Below are positions 1-6,831 of a stretch of 59,344 nucleotides of DNA, in pieces. The notes beneath the pieces were generated by a model. It did no database searches. It had not been told where the DNA came from and saw only the letters and a program-made list of their open reading frames with translations. This DNA is from CAYTAP01 sp964435775. Lineage in GTDB: Bacteria; Planctomycetota; Phycisphaerae; Tepidisphaerales; Tepidisphaeraceae. Numbering within the stretch: position 1 is the stretch's first letter; each line of letters opens with the position of its first letter. The position numbers were made by a program, and so were the translations under genes. Location: positions 1 to 59,344 of the forward strand of contig CAYTAP010000005.1 in assembly GCA_964435775.1 (NCBI GenBank), in the 5' to 3' direction.

Positions 1-17
1 CCGTTTTAGAGGAAGAC

Positions 18-33
18 GGCGGCTGAAGCCGCC
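18..33. repeat. short palindrome GGCGGCT/AGCCGCC
   Basis: The arms GGCGGCT (18-24) and AGCCGCC (27-33) are perfectly complementary around a 2-base loop, followed by CCTACC. A near copy with the loop inverted (GCGGCT-TC-AGCCGC) lies at 10439-10452. It belongs to the dispersed intergenic palindromes of this genome. Confidence 0.6.
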
Positions 34-94
34 CCTACCAAAGAGAATTGAAACATCCTGGGGCGACATGCCCCAGTCGTCCGTTTGATCCCCA

Positions 95-907
95 TCAATC
101 ATAACCATTGTTGCCAAGGACCGCCTCACGCGGGGCGTCGGTCTTTTTCACATTGGACGCGGGGCGGCAAACGCTCTGCGCCACAATGAAGATCAGGAAC
201 AAGACCGGCGGCAGCATCGAACCATTCGTCCAATGCAGGTAAATCAGTGTGCCCGCGACAGCGCCGAGCACGAAGGAGCCGTAGATGCTCGCCAGGAGCA
301 CAACGCGCAGCATGGCGGGATTGCGCGACGAGACGCGCATGAGGCGTCCCAGCCGCGACCATCGCCCGCCGCGCAGCTTGTCCCGATACCACAGGAGCAG
401 GTGGACCGATTCCAATCCCAAGTCCGTCACCACGCCGGTCAGATGCGTCGTGCGGACGACGGCGCCGGAGATCCGCGTGATCGTCGCGTTTTGCAATCCC
501 ATCGCCATCGCCGCCAGCGCCGCCAGACCATAGAGCGCCTTGCCATGAAGCTGCGGCCAGGCCGGCGTGTAAGCCATCCCCAGGGCGAAGATCGCCAACA
601 GCGCCGCCTCCACCGCCATCGGCAGGATGTACTTGGAGCGGGCGCTCCGCCGATCCGCCCATTCGGTCATCAACCCCGACGCGACAGCGCCCAGAAAGAA
701 CGTGATCACCAGAAAGCCGAACAGCGCTCCGGCGCGCCAGCCACCCCGGATGGTGCCGTCCGCAAACCAGGTCGTGTTTCCCGTCTGGTGGGACAACACA
801 TGCCCGCAATGGAGCAACCCGATGACGTTGACGTATCCGCCGATCCACGACAGCGAAATCGCCAGCCGTGATTTCATCCGAAATGAATAAGCGCTCGCCG
901 AAAGCAT
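95..907 (-). CDS. DUF1275 (YoaK-like) integral membrane protein
   Basis: This 270-residue protein has about six to seven hydrophobic segments. The family hallmark lies near the N-terminus: a GGYVNVIGLL segment followed by SHQTGNTTW at residues 39-47, then GLQNATITR in the middle and THLTGVVTDLG after it. DUF1275 proteins are polytopic inner-membrane proteins of unknown function, and no catalytic residues are known. The start at 907 follows a GGATGATGG stretch; an alternative ATG lies ten codons in, at 877. The gene is divergent from the ABC exporter to its right. Family assignment is strong; function is unknown. Confidence 0.85.
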   Translation of the reverse strand: MLSASAYSFRMKSRLAISLSWIGGYVNVIGLLHCGHVLSHQTGNTTWFADGTIRGGWRAGALFGFLVITFFLGAVASGLMTEWADRRSARSKYILPMAVEAALLAIFALGMAYTPAWPQLHGKALYGLAALAAMAMGLQNATITRISGAVVRTTHLTGVVTDLGLESVHLLLWYRDKLRGGRWSRLGRLMRVSSRNPAMLRVVLLASIYGSFVLGAVAGTLIYLHWTNGSMLPPVLFLIFIVAQSVCRPASNVKKTDAPREAVLGNNGYD

Positions 908-1013
908 CCATCATCCGCGAAAATTCACAAGTCCGCCCTCAAACCATCATTCATCGTCACGATGGCCCTCGTCGATGCAGTGGGGTGGTTCACAGGTGTA
1001 AAGAGTTAAGTGA

Positions 1014-3008
1014 ATGGGCTATGATCGAATAATCGTGAAAAAAACAGAAGCAAGTCCCACCGCAGGCTACACGCCGTCAACCCACTCGCGCGACCTTCGG
1101 CGGTTCCTTGCGTACGCCTTTGATTACAAAAAACTCATCGTGCTCGCCATTGCAACCGGTGTGCTCAAGTTCACCGCCTCGTTTTCCTTTCCCTGGCTGC
1201 TGGGTTCGGCGCTCGACCACGTCATTGCGCCGCAACGACTGGCCGATCAATCCCCGGCCAGCCGGATGCACTGGCTCTGGCTGCTCCTGAGCCTCGGCGT
1301 CATCTTTTCGATCATTCATTCGCTGGCCACCTACGGGCGGGGATTCTACACCAAACGGCTGGGCAATCGCATCATCGCCGATTTGCGCCAGGACCTGTTC
1401 GATCACCTCCACCGCCTTTCGCTCCATTTTTACGCCAAGGAGCGGACCGGCAGCATCATCTCCCGGCTTATCACCGACATCCAGCAGGCGAGCCAATTGA
1501 TCAACGGCGGCATCGTTTCGGTGGTCATGGATTCCACCCAGCTCATCATCGGCAGCTATTTGCTGTTCAACATCTCATGGAAGCTGGCGCTGGCGGGGCT
1601 GGCGGCGATGCCGTTTTACGCGGTCACGTTCAAGTTTCTCAATCCCCGCGTGAAGCGGGCGGGTCTGCGCGTCCAAAGCCAGCTCAGCAAGATCAGCGGC
1701 AATGTGCAGGAGCGGCTGGCCGGCATCGCGCTGGTCAAAAGCTATGCGGCCGAGCTGCGCGAGCAGGAGCGGTTTCACGCCGACACTGAAGAGCACTTCG
1801 ACCGCACCGTGCATCAGGTCAACCTCGCGCAAACCGTCAGTGCGATCAGCGAAGGCCTTGTCCATCTGGGAACGACCGCCGTCATTGCGCTCGGGGGATA
1901 CATGGCGATGACCAGCGAGCCGCCGCTGACGGCCGGTGAGGTGACCAAGGCGATCGGGTATCTGGCCGTCATGTACCTGCCCGTTCGCCGGTTCGCGGAG
2001 GTCAACGTCGTCTATCAGACCAGCCTCGCCGCCATCAACCGCGTCTTCGAGGTGTTCGACATCACCCCCAAGATCGTCGAGAAGCCGCAGGCCGTCGCCG
2101 AAACGCCGTCGTCCGGCGAAATCCGCTTCGAGAATGTCTGCTTTGACTACAACGATGACAGCGATGAGTCGCGCATCAGCCTTGAGGAAGACCCGGACCT
2201 GGACTGGCACCATGCGCATGAGGCGTCCCACGCGCCGGCCGGAACTGGCGCCCATGCCGTGGATCACCACTGGATTCTTGCCAACCTCTCCGTCACCATC
2301 CCGCCCGGCCAGCGCGTCGCGCTCGTGGGTCCATCCGGTTCCGGCAAGACGACCCTTGTTTCCCTCCTGCCCCGCCTCTATGACGTCTCCTCCGGGCGGA
2401 TTTGCATCGATGGGGTCGATGTCCGCGATTACAAGCTCCGCGCGCTTCGCCACGGCATCGGGATCGTGCAGCAGGATTCCTTCCTGTTCACAGGCACGAT
2501 CCGCGAGAACATCGCCTACGGACGACCCCGCGCCACCGACGAGCAGGTCGTCGCCGCCGCCCAGGCCGCCAACTGCCACGATTTCATCACCCATTTGCCC
2601 GATGGCTACAACACAGTCCTCGGCGAACGTGGCGTGAACCTTTCCGGCGGCCAGCGTCAGCGCCTTTCCATCGCCCGCGCCATCCTCAAAAACCCCCGTA
2701 TCCTCATCCTCGATGAAGCGACCAGCGCCCTGGACACCCAGAGCGAATCCGTCGTCGCCGACGCCCTGCACCGGCTGATGGCGGGTCGAACCTGCCTCAT
2801 CATCGCCCATCGCCTGAGCACGGTGCGCGACGCCGACCGCATTCTTGTCATTGAACATGGAAAAATCGTCGAGGATGGCGATCACGAATCGCTTCTGGCC
2901 GCCGGCGGGCTGTACGCCGCGCTTGTACATCAGCAGTTTGACTACGGCGCCTCTGGGGCAAGTCATCTGTCCGTCATCCCCAACCGCATGGCCGCCACGG
3001 GACTTTGA
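1014..3008 (+). CDS. MsbA-type ABC exporter (fused membrane and ATPase domains) with His-rich insert
   Basis: This 664-residue half-transporter has six predicted membrane helices (about 40-345), then an ATPase domain. Walker A GPSGSGKTT is at 439-447, LSGGQ at 543-547, Walker B ILILDE at 563-568 and the H-loop His at 599, so the ATPase looks intact. Such exporters dimerise and move lipids, peptides or drugs outward; the substrate here is not readable. Oddly, residues about 381-418, between the A-loop Tyr379 and the core beta-sheet, form an acidic then histidine-rich insert (DWHHAHEASH and AVDHHW). The superoxide dismutase gene follows after 156 bases, behind its own candidate promoter, so an operon is doubtful. 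Confidence 0.93.
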   Translation: MGYDRIIVKKTEASPTAGYTPSTHSRDLRRFLAYAFDYKKLIVLAIATGVLKFTASFSFPWLLGSALDHVIAPQRLADQSPASRMHWLWLLLSLGVIFSIIHSLATYGRGFYTKRLGNRIIADLRQDLFDHLHRLSLHFYAKERTGSIISRLITDIQQASQLINGGIVSVVMDSTQLIIGSYLLFNISWKLALAGLAAMPFYAVTFKFLNPRVKRAGLRVQSQLSKISGNVQERLAGIALVKSYAAELREQERFHADTEEHFDRTVHQVNLAQTVSAISEGLVHLGTTAVIALGGYMAMTSEPPLTAGEVTKAIGYLAVMYLPVRRFAEVNVVYQTSLAAINRVFEVFDITPKIVEKPQAVAETPSSGEIRFENVCFDYNDDSDESRISLEEDPDLDWHHAHEASHAPAGTGAHAVDHHWILANLSVTIPPGQRVALVGPSGSGKTTLVSLLPRLYDVSSGRICIDGVDVRDYKLRALRHGIGIVQQDSFLFTGTIRENIAYGRPRATDEQVVAAAQAANCHDFITHLPDGYNTVLGERGVNLSGGQRQRLSIARAILKNPRILILDEATSALDTQSESVVADALHRLMAGRTCLIIAHRLSTVRDADRILVIEHGKIVEDGDHESLLAAGGLYAALVHQQFDYGASGASHLSVIPNRMAATGL

Positions 3009-3072
3009 CATGGCTTGCCGATCGTCGCGCAAAGGATCGCATTGTGATTCCACACCAAAGCTTTTTTCACGG

Positions 3073-3101
3073 TTGACCGCCGACGCCGGGAGGGCTAGTC
3101 T
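3073..3101 (+). promoter_or_regulatory. candidate sigma-70 promoter for superoxide dismutase
   Basis: TTGACC (3073-3078), a 17-base spacer and TAGTCT (3096-3101) resemble a vegetative promoter. It would give a leader of about 57 bases before the start codon. The -10 match is weak, so this is inference. Confidence 0.35.
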
Positions 3102-3164
3102 TGGCGGGGTCAAGTGTAAGTTCATTCCACTACGTGTCTCATACCTATAGAGAAGGAGATCGTC

Positions 3165-3776
3165 ATGCCGTTTCAATTGCCGCCGTTGCCTTATCCATCC
3201 GATGCCCTCGAACCGGCCATCGACAAACAGACGATGGAGATTCACCATGGCAAGCATCATGCCGGGTATGTCAACAACCTGAACAAGGCGCTGGAAGGGG
3301 CGCCCGAGCTTCAGAGCAAGAGCCTGGAGGAGCTGCTTGCCAACCAGTGCCAGATCGTTCCCGATAAAATCCGCACCGCCGTTCGCAACAATGCCGGCGG
3401 ACATGCCAATCACTCGCTGTTCTGGCAGATCATGGGCCCCAAGGCCGGCGGCGCGCCGACGGGCAACCTGGCGGCGGCGATCAAGGAATCGTTCGGGTCG
3501 GTCGATCAATTGAAGGAAAAGCTCAACGCGGCCGGCGCCGGTCGATTCGGCTCGGGCTGGGCGTGGCTGATCAAGAACGGCGGCAAGCTTGAGGTGATCT
3601 CGACCGCCAACCAGGACAGCCCGCTGATGGAAGGCAAGCAGCCGGTCATCGGGGTGGATGTCTGGGAGCACGCCTATTACCTCAAGTACCAAAACCGTCG
3701 GGCGGATTACCTGGCGGCGTGGTGGAGCGTCGTCAACTGGGCGGAAGCGGAAAAGCGCTTCAACAACGGCAAGTAG
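3165..3776 (+). CDS. sodA: superoxide dismutase, Mn-type of the Fe/Mn family
   Basis: This 203-residue protein converts superoxide to hydrogen peroxide and oxygen. The four metal ligands are visible: His27 (MEIHHGKHH), His83 (GGHANHSLFW), Asp165 and His169 (DVWEHAYYL). Gln150 in TANQDSPLM, from the C-terminal domain, is the arrangement seen in Mn enzymes, although cambialistic use of iron cannot be excluded. There is no signal peptide, so the enzyme is probably cytosolic. The start is fixed by a strong site, AGAAGGAG, eight bases upstream. A perfect intrinsic terminator follows, so it is probably monocistronic. Confidence 0.97.
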   Translation: MPFQLPPLPYPSDALEPAIDKQTMEIHHGKHHAGYVNNLNKALEGAPELQSKSLEELLANQCQIVPDKIRTAVRNNAGGHANHSLFWQIMGPKAGGAPTGNLAAAIKESFGSVDQLKEKLNAAGAGRFGSGWAWLIKNGGKLEVISTANQDSPLMEGKQPVIGVDVWEHAYYLKYQNRRADYLAAWWSVVNWAEAEKRFNNGK

Positions 3777-3803
3777 CCGCCGCCCCATCCGATGAGATCG
3801 AAA

Positions 3804-3846
3804 AACGCCGAATCATCCCCCTTGAGGGTTGCTCGGCGTTTTTTTT
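3804..3846 (+). terminator. rho-independent terminator after sodA
   Basis: AACGCCGA (3804-3811) pairs perfectly with TCGGCGTT (3833-3840), and the T-run continues to 3846. It lies 28 bases after the sodA stop. Confidence 0.85.
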
Positions 3847-3850
3847 GTTT

Positions 3851-3878
3851 TTTCCACTGGAAACGGGCGGATTATATT
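3851..3878 (+). promoter_or_regulatory. candidate promoter for the YhaM-like gene
   Basis: TTTCCA (3851-3856), a 16-base spacer and TATATT (3873-3878) sit just after the sodA terminator and about 105 bases before the YhaM-like start. The AT-rich -10 stands out in GC-rich surroundings. Confidence 0.4.
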
Positions 3879-3982
3879 GGAAGATTGCCGTGCCCGAGCG
3901 GTTGCCTTCCGTGGCAGGCGATGCCGTGGGCATGCCGGGGCGTGAGGGAATCATCGCGGGTCAGGGGTTTGTGAGGAATTGC

Positions 3983-5113
3983 ATGGGTCGAAGTTTCATC
4001 GGGAATTGCACGGCAGGCGACACGATTGATGATGTCTACGTCATCAACAACAAGCAATTGGCCGCCACGAGCACCAACAAGTTCTTCATCAAGGCGTTCG
4101 TCTCCGACCGCACGGGGCAGTTGACCGCGCGCCTCTGGAACGCCACGCGCGAATTGTTCAACGACCTGCCCGAGGCGGGCTACGTGTGGATTCGCGGGCG
4201 GGTTGAGAATTACCAGAACAACCTGCAACTGATCATCGAGCAGATCGGCCCGGCCAAGGAGGGGACGTACGACGTCGCCGACCTGATGCCGCACACGACG
4301 CGCGACATCGATCAGATGTGCCAGAGGATTTTCGAGTTGTGCGGCTCGATCCAGAACCGCCATCTCGCGGCCATCGTGCAGACCTACCTCGACGATGAGG
4401 AGTTGATGACCAGCTTCTGCCGCGCCCCGGCGGCGCAGAGCTTTCACCACGCCTTTGTCGGCGGATTGCTCGAACACACGCTCAACGCGATGGAGGTGGC
4501 CGACGCGGTGACGCCGTTTTATCCCGGTTTGAACCGCGATCTGGTGCTGGCGGGCCTCTTTCTGCACGACATCGCCAAGACCTGGGAGCTGACTTACGAC
4601 TGCGCGTTTGGGTACAGCGATTCGGGGCAGCTCGTAGGACACATCGTCAAGTCGGCGATGTGGGTGGACCGCAAGGCCCGACAGGCGGAGGAGACGCTCG
4701 GCGAGCCGATCCCCCAGCCCCTGATCGACGTGCTGCAACACATCATCCTCTCGCATCACGGGACGTTGGACAACGGCTTTGGTTCGGCCCGTAATCCATC
4801 GACGCCCGAGGCGATGATGGTCCATTTCATCGATGACATGGACGCGAAGATGATGATGTCGCTCGGCGCCACCCGCGGCGAGGCCGGCGGCGCGCCCGGT
4901 GGCGGAGGGGAAGCGCACTGGACGGAATACATGAAGGCGTTCGGCGGGCGCTTGTATCGCCCCGATGTCGCGCCGGCCGAAGCGCCAATTGAACCCTCAC
5001 CCGCCGCCACGCCGCCGGCATCAGCCAATCGCCGCAACAACGGGGATGAGCCCGCGCGGCGGGCGGCGATCACCAATCCCCTGTTCGAGTCGAACCCGCC
5101 GAGGAAGAGGTAG
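3983..5113 (+). CDS. YhaM-like OB-fold/HD-domain 3'-5' exoribonuclease
   Basis: The 376-residue protein has an N-terminal OB-fold (about 10-90: FFIKAFVSDRTGQLTARLW, then VWIRGRVENYQNNLQLII). An HD phosphohydrolase domain follows, with HHAFVGGLLEH at 155-165 and the metal-binding HD pair at 195-196 (LFLHDIAKTWE). This is the architecture of YhaM/CBF1-type 3'-5' exonucleases, which trim RNA and single-stranded DNA. The tail after about 310 is proline- and alanine-rich. The frame stays open back to 3719, but that stretch contains the sodA terminator and a candidate promoter. The ATG at 3983, with GTGAGG six bases upstream, is therefore chosen. Confidence 0.85.
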   Translation: MGRSFIGNCTAGDTIDDVYVINNKQLAATSTNKFFIKAFVSDRTGQLTARLWNATRELFNDLPEAGYVWIRGRVENYQNNLQLIIEQIGPAKEGTYDVADLMPHTTRDIDQMCQRIFELCGSIQNRHLAAIVQTYLDDEELMTSFCRAPAAQSFHHAFVGGLLEHTLNAMEVADAVTPFYPGLNRDLVLAGLFLHDIAKTWELTYDCAFGYSDSGQLVGHIVKSAMWVDRKARQAEETLGEPIPQPLIDVLQHIILSHHGTLDNGFGSARNPSTPEAMMVHFIDDMDAKMMMSLGATRGEAGGAPGGGGEAHWTEYMKAFGGRLYRPDVAPAEAPIEPSPAATPPASANRRNNGDEPARRAAITNPLFESNPPRKR

Positions 5114-5147
5114 GGGCGTCGCAGACTTCTTTGCCCACGCAGCAATT

Positions 5148-5164
5148 GGTCCGCGAGGCGGACC
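5148..5164. repeat. short palindrome GGTCCGC-GAG-GCGGACC
   Basis: Seven-base perfect arms around GAG are followed by CTACAA. The same tail (GCGGACCCTACAA) follows the palindrome at 13441-13457, so the two are copies of one element class. Confidence 0.6.
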
Positions 5165-5178
5165 CTACAAGAGTCCGT

Positions 5179-5212
5179 CACTCATCACGTTTCACTCATC
5201 ACGTTTCACTTT
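5179..5212. repeat. heptad-type tandem repeat (CACTCATCACGTTT, two copies)
   Basis: Two exact 14-base units (5179-5192 and 5193-5206) and a partial third lie between the convergent YhaM-like gene and argG. Fourteen is twice the 7-base period seen in other intergenic regions here. Confidence 0.75.
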
Positions 5213-6429
5213 CCCCTCGCCGCCTGGCTGGCGACTTTCATGGGGAGGCCGAACAGGTCGATGAAACCGCGGGCCGCGGTGACGTCGTACCCTTCCATGC
5301 TGAAGCTGGCGAGCTTGGGATCATAGAGGGAATGCTCGCTTTGCGCGCCGACGTTCATGGCGCGGCCTTTGTAGAGGCGGACGGTGGCCGTGCCGGTGAC
5401 GTTGGCGTTGGTTTGATCCATGAATGCCTGAAGGGCGTGGCGGAGGGGATGGAACCATTGGCCGTAGTAGACGAGCTCGGCGTATCGGAGGGCGACTTGC
5501 TCCTTGAAGTGGAAGGTGTCGCGCTCGATGCAGATTTGCTCAAGGGCCTTGTGGGCTTCGTAGAGGACCGTGCCGCCGGGGGTTTCATAGACACCGCGCG
5601 ATTTCATGCCGACGAGGCGGTTCTCGGCCAGCACGGTGATGCCGACGCCGTTGCGTCCGCCGATCGTGTTCAATTCGGCGATCAGATCGGCCGGATTGAG
5701 TTTCTTCCCATTGACGGCGACGGGATTGCCGGCGACGAACTCAATCGTGACAAGCTCCGGCTGGTCGGGCGCTTTCTCCGGCGCGGTGGTCATCGTCAGA
5801 CACGCTTCCCAATTCGGTTCGGCGTTGGGGTCCTCGATCTCCGCGCCTTCGTGGGAGATGTGCCACAGGTTGCGGTCCTGGGAATAGATTTTCTTTTTGC
5901 TCACCGGGATCGGGATGTTGTGGGCCTTGGCGTAATCGACGGCGCTTTCGCGGTCGCGGAGCTCGAATGCGGTGTCTTTCCAAGGCGCGATGATCTTGAG
6001 GTCCGGGCCAAGGGCCATGTAGGTCAACTCGAAACGGACCTGATCATTTCCCTTGCCGGTGGCGCCGTGACCCACGGCATCGGCGCCGGTTTGCCGGGCG
6101 ACTTCCACCTGCTTGGCGGCGATGAGCGGCCGGGCGATGCTCGTGCCGAGCAGATAGTCCCGCTCGTAGGTCGCATGCGCGCGGAGCATCGGAAAACAGT
6201 AATCACGCGCAAACTCCTCGCGGAGATCCATGACGACGACTTCATCCGCCCCGCTCTTGTAGGCTTTGTCGGCGATCCCCTTGAGTTCATCCCCCTGACC
6301 CAGCTCGGCGGCGAAAGCGACGAGCTTGACGCCGGGATATCGCTCCTTGAGCCAGGGAAGAATGACGCTGGTATCCAGCCCGCCGCTGTAGGCGAGGACG
6401 ATCTTCTTGGGTTGGGTGTTGGTCGGCAT
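5206..6429 (-). CDS. argG: argininosuccinate synthase
   Basis: This 407-residue enzyme joins citrulline and aspartate, using ATP, to form argininosuccinate, the penultimate step of arginine synthesis in the cytosol. The ATP-pyrophosphatase loop AYSGGLDTSV is close to the N-terminus. The family blocks GATGKGNDQVRFE and IIAPWKD follow, with TIGGRNGVG later on. Length matches the family. The chosen ATG at 6429 has AAAGGAA upstream; an upstream in-frame start (6486) would add 19 uncharged-for residues not conserved in the family. It is divergent from alaS across a 402-base region. No argH is visible nearby. Confidence 0.96.
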   Translation of the reverse strand: MPTNTQPKKIVLAYSGGLDTSVILPWLKERYPGVKLVAFAAELGQGDELKGIADKAYKSGADEVVVMDLREEFARDYCFPMLRAHATYERDYLLGTSIARPLIAAKQVEVARQTGADAVGHGATGKGNDQVRFELTYMALGPDLKIIAPWKDTAFELRDRESAVDYAKAHNIPIPVSKKKIYSQDRNLWHISHEGAEIEDPNAEPNWEACLTMTTAPEKAPDQPELVTIEFVAGNPVAVNGKKLNPADLIAELNTIGGRNGVGITVLAENRLVGMKSRGVYETPGGTVLYEAHKALEQICIERDTFHFKEQVALRYAELVYYGQWFHPLRHALQAFMDQTNANVTGTATVRLYKGRAMNVGAQSEHSLYDPKLASFSMEGYDVTAARGFIDLFGLPMKVASQAARGK

Positions 6430-6831
6430 AAAGGCATTCCTTTTCGGCCGCTGTTTGAGCGGCGTGGTTGGTGGTGTTCTTCGCAATCCGCACCTCGTGG
6501 CGCGGGTTCAGCAGTATACGCCCGGCGGTCGGGGGATAAAGGGACGGCAACTACTGGGCGAAGAACGAAGCACCTTGTTGTCTGGTGCGTTTGCGTGGAA
6601 TCTCAATTGCCGACGAACCGTAGGTGGCGAATTTCAACAGCCAACATCGAAGGCCGAACCCTCCATGTGCCGCAGTCTTGGGTCGTGACAAGCGCATGCC
6701 CGAAGTCCCTTCGTGTCTTGGAGTCTTTGTGGCGCATTTCTTTTCAGAGCGGCGCAACTGCTTGAAGGGGCGGGGGGGTTCGGAAATAATGCCGGACGGT
6801 TGACTTTTTTACAGTCCTTAATCGGGTTCCC
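6430..6831. other. intergenic region between divergent argG and alaS
   Basis: These 402 bases hold no convincing gene. At 6709-6734 there is a low-complexity repeat-like string (CTTCGTG TCTTGGA GTCTTTG TGGCG) that reads as imperfect heptads. TTGACT at 6800-6805 could be a -35 box for alaS, but I see no well-spaced -10. I looked for a tRNA or T-box-like leader and found none. Confidence 0.6.

Noticed and set aside
1575..3788. 737-codon open frame on the minus strand opposite the ABC exporter and sodA
   Set aside because: It lies antisense to two well-recognised genes. Its composition (Arg, Gly, Asp, Val) is that of a GC-rich shadow frame, and no motif was seen.
3719..3982. N-terminal extension of the YhaM-like protein into sodA
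   Set aside because: The stretch contains the sodA terminator and a candidate promoter, and the ATG at 3983 has a ribosome-binding site.
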